From positions 1-10,758 of the forward strand of contig JACUTP010000054.1 of assembly GCA_014859785.1 (NCBI GenBank): a stretch of DNA of 10,758 nucleotides, written 5' to 3'. The notes under the pieces are model-generated. The model was not told the DNA's origin. It saw only the letters and a program-made list of their open reading frames with translations, and searched no databases. A program made the translations under genes and the position numbers. Shown here piece by piece: positions 6,327 to 10,758 of this stretch (positions within the stretch are counted from its first letter, which is position 1; each line of letters opens with the position of its first letter). The DNA comes from Candidatus Methanoperedentaceae archaeon. Lineage in GTDB: Archaea > Halobacteriota > Methanosarcinia > Methanosarcinales > Methanoperedenaceae.

Positions 6327-8615
6327 ATGGAAGAATTACGAGAAAAAACCAGGAAATTTCTCAAAAAAAATAAATCTCCAGGTGAAGAGGATGTCCAGGA
6401 GTTTTTAGATAAAATTATTTCTGAGTATCCTTCTATTGAAATTGATGATTTCAAGCAGAAACTGGAGATTCTTATAGAACAGGAGAATCTTCTTGATATA
6501 TATAATAAACAACTTTCTCATATAAACAAAGAGCTGCCTTATTATAAAGAAGTAGAAGCTATCCTGCAGAAAGCAAAGATTAATTCTGAAAAGTTAGAGG
6601 ATGTTTCAGCAGAATTAAAAACTGCATACAATATCCTTACCTCATTAAAAAATAGTGGAGAAAAAAACAAGAATTCCACTGGAAAAAAGGATTCTAAAAA
6701 GATAAAAGATGAGAAAATAACTGGAAAGGCAATACCTGATAAGAAACCGGAAGTTGAAGTCCCGGAAAGTATCGGGGAAGAAAAAACTGCTAATAAAGGG
6801 AAAACTTCGAAAAAAGGTAAAAAACACAAATCCAAAAATAAAGGTCCCCAAGGTGGTGTTGAAGATCTTTTAAGCCGTCTTGATGAGGATTTTTCATCAA
6901 CCAGGGATATCATCAAAGACCAGATGACTCCCGAAAAAGAGGCTGTCTTAGAATTGTTTGAAAATAAGTTAATCTCTGATGTCGAAACCCGTATAAAAAA
7001 ACTCAAAACACTCCATGAAGAAGCACTTGTATTAAAAAAACCCACATCACTATCTGGTAAAATCAAGAACTTCTTCACAGTTGAAAACGCAGAGAAGGAA
7101 ACCTATGACCCTGCAATACACGGACCGCTTGTCACTTTTGATGGTATTGATGGGTTCCAGGAGCTTGAAAGATACTGGGTGAACGAACCATATTGTTTTG
7201 TGGTAATTTTAGTAAATACTGATACAAATGACAGGTTATATTATGCAGTAGAGCCCGACCTCTCTGGTTTTGAAGATATTTTACTTATGGAAATCAAAGA
7301 CAGGCTTAAGGACATTTTGCTTGTAGAGGATATAAAAAGTGATGAGGATAAGGATAAAATCCTGACAGCCAAAGTCAATAACATAATCAACGATTATGGG
7401 ATTGAGATTGAACCCACCACACTTGAAAAAATATTATATTATACGCGAAGGGATTTCATATACCTTGATAAAATTGACCCGCTGATACATGATGACCGTA
7501 TTGAGGATATTTCATCAAACGGACACAATATTCCGATATACCTGTATCATAAAAAATATACCAACATTCCAACAAACATAATATTCAATGAGGATGAGGT
7601 TAACTCTTTCGTAATACGGCTTGCACAGCGCTGCGGCAAACATATCTCTGTTGCAGAACCCCTTATCGATGCTACCATGCCGGACGGTTCGCGTATCCAG
7701 ATGACCCTCGGGAAAGAAGTGACCTCACACGGTGCTACTTTCACAATACGTAAATTCAATGATGTCCCGATAACACCCATTGACCTTATTAACTGGAATA
7801 CATTTTCTGTAGAAGCAATGGCATATCTTTGGCTCTGTATTGAAAATAATAAGAGCCTGATTTTTGCAGGAGGCACGGCTTCAGGTAAAACATCCTCCCT
7901 TAATGCAGTGGCATTATTCATACCGCAGCTTGCAAAGATAGTAAGTCTTGAAGATACAAGGGAACTTAAACTCCCGCATCCTAACTGGATTCCAGGCATA
8001 ACACGCGACTCTTTCACACCTGACGGTCGCGGCAGCATTGATATGTATGAACTTTTAAAGGCTGCATTGCGGCAGAGACCCGAGTACCTGCTTGTAGGTG
8101 AGGTCAGGGGCAAGGAAGCCCTCACATTGTTTCAGGCAATGAGTACCGGACATACCACATTCTCAACCATGCACGCTGATTCAGTCGCCAGTGCCATCCA
8201 TCGTCTTGAGAATCCGCCAATCAGTGTCCCGAGGACAATGATTCAGGCACTTGACATAATTAGTATTCAGTCACAGACATATATAATGGATAAAAGAGTC
8301 AGGCGTAACATGAAGCTTGTTGAGATTACGGACATTGACCCGACTACAAGGAATATACGTACAAACGATATATTTTCATGGGATGCTCTCACTGATACAT
8401 TTGTAAGAGTGGGAGAGTCAAAAGCAATTAATGACGTTATGAAACGCAGGGGATGGAGTATACAGGAATTGAAAAGAGACCTTAATTACAGGCAACAGAT
8501 ACTCCAGCTCATGGTAGATAACAAGATAACAGATTTTAATGCAATATTTACCATTATACATGATTACCATTCCACTCCTGAAAAGATTATCAAACAACTG
8601 AATCTTAAAGAGTGA
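6327..8615 (+). CDS. Type II/IV secretion-type motor ATPase (ArlI/GspE superfamily) with long N-terminal extension
   Basis: This hexameric-type ATPase is expected to drive filament assembly or secretion at the inner face of the membrane. Numbered from the ATG at 6327 (762 aa), the core has all boxes: Walker A GGTASGKT at 515-522, Asp box SLEDTREL at 540-547, Walker B EYLLVGEVR at 586-594 and His box GHTTFSTMHAD at 608-618. Arginines at 577-583 and 594 fit the catalytic surroundings. The first 260 residues are unusual: an N-terminal module (F11-L12, P18, D22-V23) resembling the repeats of the divergent 283-aa protein, then helices, a lysine-rich low-complexity linker at about 112-175, and another helical stretch. 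An upstream TTG at 6279 would add 16 residues and overlap the previous gene. ATG 6327 lies eight bases after that gene's stop, without a clear ribosome binding site, so coupled re-initiation is likely. Archaeal filament ATPases are commonly near 500-600 aa, so this one is long. Confidence 0.93.
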   Translation: MEELREKTRKFLKKNKSPGEEDVQEFLDKIISEYPSIEIDDFKQKLEILIEQENLLDIYNKQLSHINKELPYYKEVEAILQKAKINSEKLEDVSAELKTAYNILTSLKNSGEKNKNSTGKKDSKKIKDEKITGKAIPDKKPEVEVPESIGEEKTANKGKTSKKGKKHKSKNKGPQGGVEDLLSRLDEDFSSTRDIIKDQMTPEKEAVLELFENKLISDVETRIKKLKTLHEEALVLKKPTSLSGKIKNFFTVENAEKETYDPAIHGPLVTFDGIDGFQELERYWVNEPYCFVVILVNTDTNDRLYYAVEPDLSGFEDILLMEIKDRLKDILLVEDIKSDEDKDKILTAKVNNIINDYGIEIEPTTLEKILYYTRRDFIYLDKIDPLIHDDRIEDISSNGHNIPIYLYHKKYTNIPTNIIFNEDEVNSFVIRLAQRCGKHISVAEPLIDATMPDGSRIQMTLGKEVTSHGATFTIRKFNDVPITPIDLINWNTFSVEAMAYLWLCIENNKSLIFAGGTASGKTSSLNAVALFIPQLAKIVSLEDTRELKLPHPNWIPGITRDSFTPDGRGSIDMYELLKAALRQRPEYLLVGEVRGKEALTLFQAMSTGHTTFSTMHADSVASAIHRLENPPISVPRTMIQALDIISIQSQTYIMDKRVRRNMKLVEITDIDPTTRNIRTNDIFSWDALTDTFVRVGESKAINDVMKRRGWSIQELKRDLNYRQQILQLMVDNKITDFNAIFTIIHDYHSTPEKIIKQLNLKE

Positions 8616-8620
8616 CTGGT

Positions 8621-10582
8621 ATGACTAAACACAATTTTAGTTACTTAATCGAACTAATTTTTCGTAAGTTAAAGTCAACGCCGTTTGTATTGCTCGGTGA
8701 CAGGATTAAGGAGCGTAAGCAACAGTACCGCAGTCTCAGGATGGCATTGAAACAGGCAAGGATTCCAATATCATATGAGATGTATCTCTCCAATGCATTA
8801 TTTTATTCAGGAGTTATCGGAATTATCGGGGGTATTTTTGGTGCAATCCTTGCATATATAGTTGTTTCCATAGTAGGACTTCCTGAAAGGCTTACAAATC
8901 TTACCTTTAGCCCGGAATATGCCTGGATATTACAGTTTCGGGATATTTCAATCACGTTATTCATTATTATCTTCCTGACAATCCTTTTTGGAGGGGGCGT
9001 ATATCTACTTTACATTATTTACCCGGCTTTCATGGCAGGGGAGAGGAAGGGTTCGATTGACAAGAATCTTCCATATGCTGTAACGTTCATGTATGCATTG
9101 AGTCGTGGGGGTATGAATATTATTGAAATATTGCGCTCCCTTAGCAGGAGTGAGGATTCTTATGGCGAGGTAGCAAAGGAAGTTGATGTAATACTGCGTG
9201 ATATGGATTATTTCGGGAACGATTTAAGGACATCACTCCATAACATCTGCGAGACTACGCCTTCTTCGAATTTCAGGGATCTTATGTATAACCTCCTGAC
9301 CGTAATAGACAGTGGAGGGGATGTTTCAACTTACTTCAGGGATAAATCCGAGCAATACCTCACAAAAGCCAAAATCGAGCAGAAAGGTTTCCTTGAAACC
9401 CTTGGACTGATAGCTGAATCATATGTGACCGCCTTTGTGGCAGGACCGCTTTTTATAATTATCCTTGGCGTTATGATGTCAGTCATGGGTTCCGGTACCG
9501 ATACTATGATATATGCGATAATATACGGGATGATTCCAATCGGCTCCTTGATGTTTGTGGTGATGATAGATATAATGACTCCCGGAAGTTCGGGAGAAGC
9601 GCCGCTTTTGCAAACAAAGAGTAACCTGGGTAAAGAAATAAATATTCCGGAAACCGAAGAAAAACCCCTTTTTTTGATGTTTGAAAAGTCAAGGAAGTCC
9701 CTGCATTTCAGGCAAATGCTAAAGCAGCCGTTAAAACCCCTTAAAGAAAAACCCCTTTACTCCCTTGCACTCACAATCCCAATAGCCCTTATTTACCTTA
9801 CAATATCTATAATCCAGGGGATGGAACAGCCTAAATTTATAGATTATATTGATGACAAGGTAGTATTCGCCATATTCCTGGTAATTATTCCACTGATGAT
9901 TTTTCATGAATATAAAAAACATAAGGAAGGACAGATACAATCGCAGATTCCTGATTTCCTTAAAAAGCTTGCCAGTACTAACGAAACAGGAATGACCCTG
10001 GGTGAGTCCATAAAGCTGATGACACGTTCTGATATAGGGTTGGGCAAGGAGGTAAAGAAAATAAGCAACGATGTCGAATGGGGGGTGGATATTAACCAGG
10101 CGCTTACCAGGTTTGCTAACAGGGTAAGGAGTTTCACTGTTTCACGTTCGATAACCCTTGTAACAAAGGCTAACGAATCAAGCGGCGATATTGGTGAAGT
10201 CCTGACTGTTGCTGCAAGGGATGCAAGTGCTGAACAGGAATTGAAAAGGGAGCGTACAGTCAATATGTTCATTTACCTTGTAATAATCTACATTTCATTC
10301 TTCGTGTTTGTGGGGATTATATACATCATATCTTCGACGTTTCTTGAGGAAATGGTAAAAGCAAGTGAGGGGACAGCTGGTGGTGGTGGAGTACCATTAA
10401 GCCTGGACAGGGAAAAACTGGGTGTATATAACCGGTTGTTTTTCCATGGTGCACTTATACAGGGATTCTCATCCGGTCTGATCGCAGGGGTAATGGGAGA
10501 AGGCAGTGTCCTTTCCGGACTGAAACATTCTGTCATCATGGTAACGGTAGGGTATCTCCTGTTCACATTGTTCGTGCTTTGA
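8621..10582 (+). CDS. Filament platform membrane protein with two TadC/ArlJ-type halves
   Basis: This polytopic protein is expected to be the membrane platform partner of the preceding ATPase. Numbered from the ATG at 8621 (653 aa), it has hydrophobic segments near 59-84, 109-133, 267-289, 295-317, 381-399, 412-428, 548-572, 605-625 and 633-652. Two cytoplasmic T2SSF-like domains precede membrane pairs: about 145-265 (PYAVTFMYALSRGGMNIIEI, later DSGGDVSTYFRDKSEQYL) and about 442-545 (DFLKKLASTNETGMTLGESI, later KANESSGDIGEV). The duplicated SGGD/SSGD motif marks the two halves. A GTG at 8612 would overlap the ATPase stop by three bases and add three residues; I prefer the ATG because GAGTGA lies six bases before it. 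Two-domain platforms are known in archaeal type IV filament systems. A Gly-rich loop (TAGGGGVPLS) lies at about 585-594. Confidence 0.92.
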   Translation: MTKHNFSYLIELIFRKLKSTPFVLLGDRIKERKQQYRSLRMALKQARIPISYEMYLSNALFYSGVIGIIGGIFGAILAYIVVSIVGLPERLTNLTFSPEYAWILQFRDISITLFIIIFLTILFGGGVYLLYIIYPAFMAGERKGSIDKNLPYAVTFMYALSRGGMNIIEILRSLSRSEDSYGEVAKEVDVILRDMDYFGNDLRTSLHNICETTPSSNFRDLMYNLLTVIDSGGDVSTYFRDKSEQYLTKAKIEQKGFLETLGLIAESYVTAFVAGPLFIIILGVMMSVMGSGTDTMIYAIIYGMIPIGSLMFVVMIDIMTPGSSGEAPLLQTKSNLGKEINIPETEEKPLFLMFEKSRKSLHFRQMLKQPLKPLKEKPLYSLALTIPIALIYLTISIIQGMEQPKFIDYIDDKVVFAIFLVIIPLMIFHEYKKHKEGQIQSQIPDFLKKLASTNETGMTLGESIKLMTRSDIGLGKEVKKISNDVEWGVDINQALTRFANRVRSFTVSRSITLVTKANESSGDIGEVLTVAARDASAEQELKRERTVNMFIYLVIIYISFFVFVGIIYIISSTFLEEMVKASEGTAGGGGVPLSLDREKLGVYNRLFFHGALIQGFSSGLIAGVMGEGSVLSGLKHSVIMVTVGYLLFTLFVL

Positions 10583-10585
10583 GCT

Positions 10586-10626
10586 CCAGAGTTGTACGCC
10601 CAGAGTTGTACGCCCAGAGTTGCGCC
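10586..10626. repeat. 14-bp tandem direct repeat, nearly three copies
   Basis: The unit CCAGAGTTGTACGC occurs at 10586-10599 and 10600-10613. A third, shortened copy CCAGAGTTGCGCC follows at 10614-10626 and runs into the first 55-bp unit. It starts four bases after the stop codon of the platform gene. CTCCAGAG at 10584-10591 is also complementary to CTCTGGAG at 10626-10633. Confidence 0.9.
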
Positions 10627-10676
10627 TCTGGAGGGCGCAGACACGTATGGCTGCATGCAGCCATACGTGGATTCCA
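10622..10676. repeat. 55-bp palindrome-containing repeat, copy 1
   Basis: This unit is identical, base for base, to 10704-10758. It starts with a short hairpin (GCGCC, 7-nt loop, GGCGC). A perfect 28-bp palindrome follows at 10642-10669 with half site CACGTATGGCTGCA. It ends in GATTCCA. The period to the next copy is 82 bases. Confidence 0.95.
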
Positions 10677-10677
10677 G

Positions 10678-10699
10678 CTCCAGAAGGAAGAGTCTGGAG
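10678..10699. repeat. Inverted repeat in the spacer between the 55-bp units
   Basis: CTCCAGA (10678-10684) is complementary to TCTGGAG (10693-10699) with an 8-nt purine loop. It forms a third hairpin in the repeat cluster and shares the CTCCAGA motif with 10584-10590. Confidence 0.75.
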
Positions 10700-10703
10700 T
10701 TTA

Positions 10704-10758
10704 GCGCCTCTGGAGGGCGCAGACACGTATGGCTGCATGCAGCCATACGTGGATTCCA
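10704..10758. repeat. 55-bp palindrome-containing repeat, copy 2, reaching the window end
   Basis: An exact second copy of 10622-10676, with its 28-bp palindrome at 10724-10751. The identity extends to the last base of the window, so the repeat unit may be longer than 55 bp and the array may continue. Confidence 0.95.

Noticed and set aside
10288..10746. Minus-strand open frame running through the palindromic repeats
   Set aside because: Its apparent internal peptide repeats come from the DNA repeats, and it overlaps the end of the well-supported platform gene antisense.
10586..10758. Possible CRISPR array
   Set aside because: The units are 55 bp with an internal perfect palindrome, only two are seen, and the interval has hairpin structure rather than a unique spacer. 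Nothing like a Cas gene is nearby.

Overview
The window looks like chromosomal DNA of a methanogen-related euryarchaeon, of the Methanosarcinales or Methanoperedens type. The evidence is a group II chaperonin (thermosome), the archaeal/eukaryal RNase P protein Rnp4, TATA-type promoter elements, GGAGG-type ribosome binding sites, a tRNA without encoded CCA, and an archaeal filament-type ATPase with a TadC/ArlJ-type membrane protein. The genus is an inference from overall sequence feel and was not tested by any search.

Layout. 1-663 is an AT-rich non-coding leader with a (TA)16 microsatellite. 664-2268 is a thermosome subunit, followed by an excellent hairpin plus T-tract terminator. 2370-2468 holds a start-less AbrB/SpoVT-type DNA-binding fragment. 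2513-2812 is rnp4, convergent with a PPC/DUF296 protein (2838-3272, minus). The PPC gene and tRNA-Val(UAC) (3366-3439) are divergent and share a short promoter region. The mature tRNA shows an A3-C70 mismatch.

The second half is one bidirectional locus that I read as a type IV filament-like or secretion-like system. The minus-strand arm (5107 to 3476) encodes a 283-aa soluble protein, a 147-aa four-helix membrane protein and a roughly 104-aa three-helix membrane protein, tightly spaced. The plus-strand arm (5336 to 10582) encodes a MinD-like ATPase, a 62-aa single-helix coiled-coil protein, a 762-aa ArlI/GspE-type ATPase with a long N-terminal extension, and a membrane platform protein with two TadC/ArlJ halves. 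The likely arrangement is a cytoplasmic motor (ATPase) on a polytopic platform, positioned by the MinD-like protein. The small membrane and coiled-coil proteins would be accessory parts. No pilin, prepilin peptidase or ArlH-like gene is in the window.

The most interesting observation is that the 283-aa protein contains two copies of a roughly 45-residue module. A third, more divergent copy appears to form the extreme N-terminus of the motor ATPase. This ties the two arms together and suggests a shared docking module that I do not recognise.

After the last gene, 10586-10758 is a repeat cluster. It has a 14-bp direct repeat and two identical 55-bp units, each containing a perfect 28-bp palindrome. 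The second unit runs to the very end of the window, so the array probably continues.
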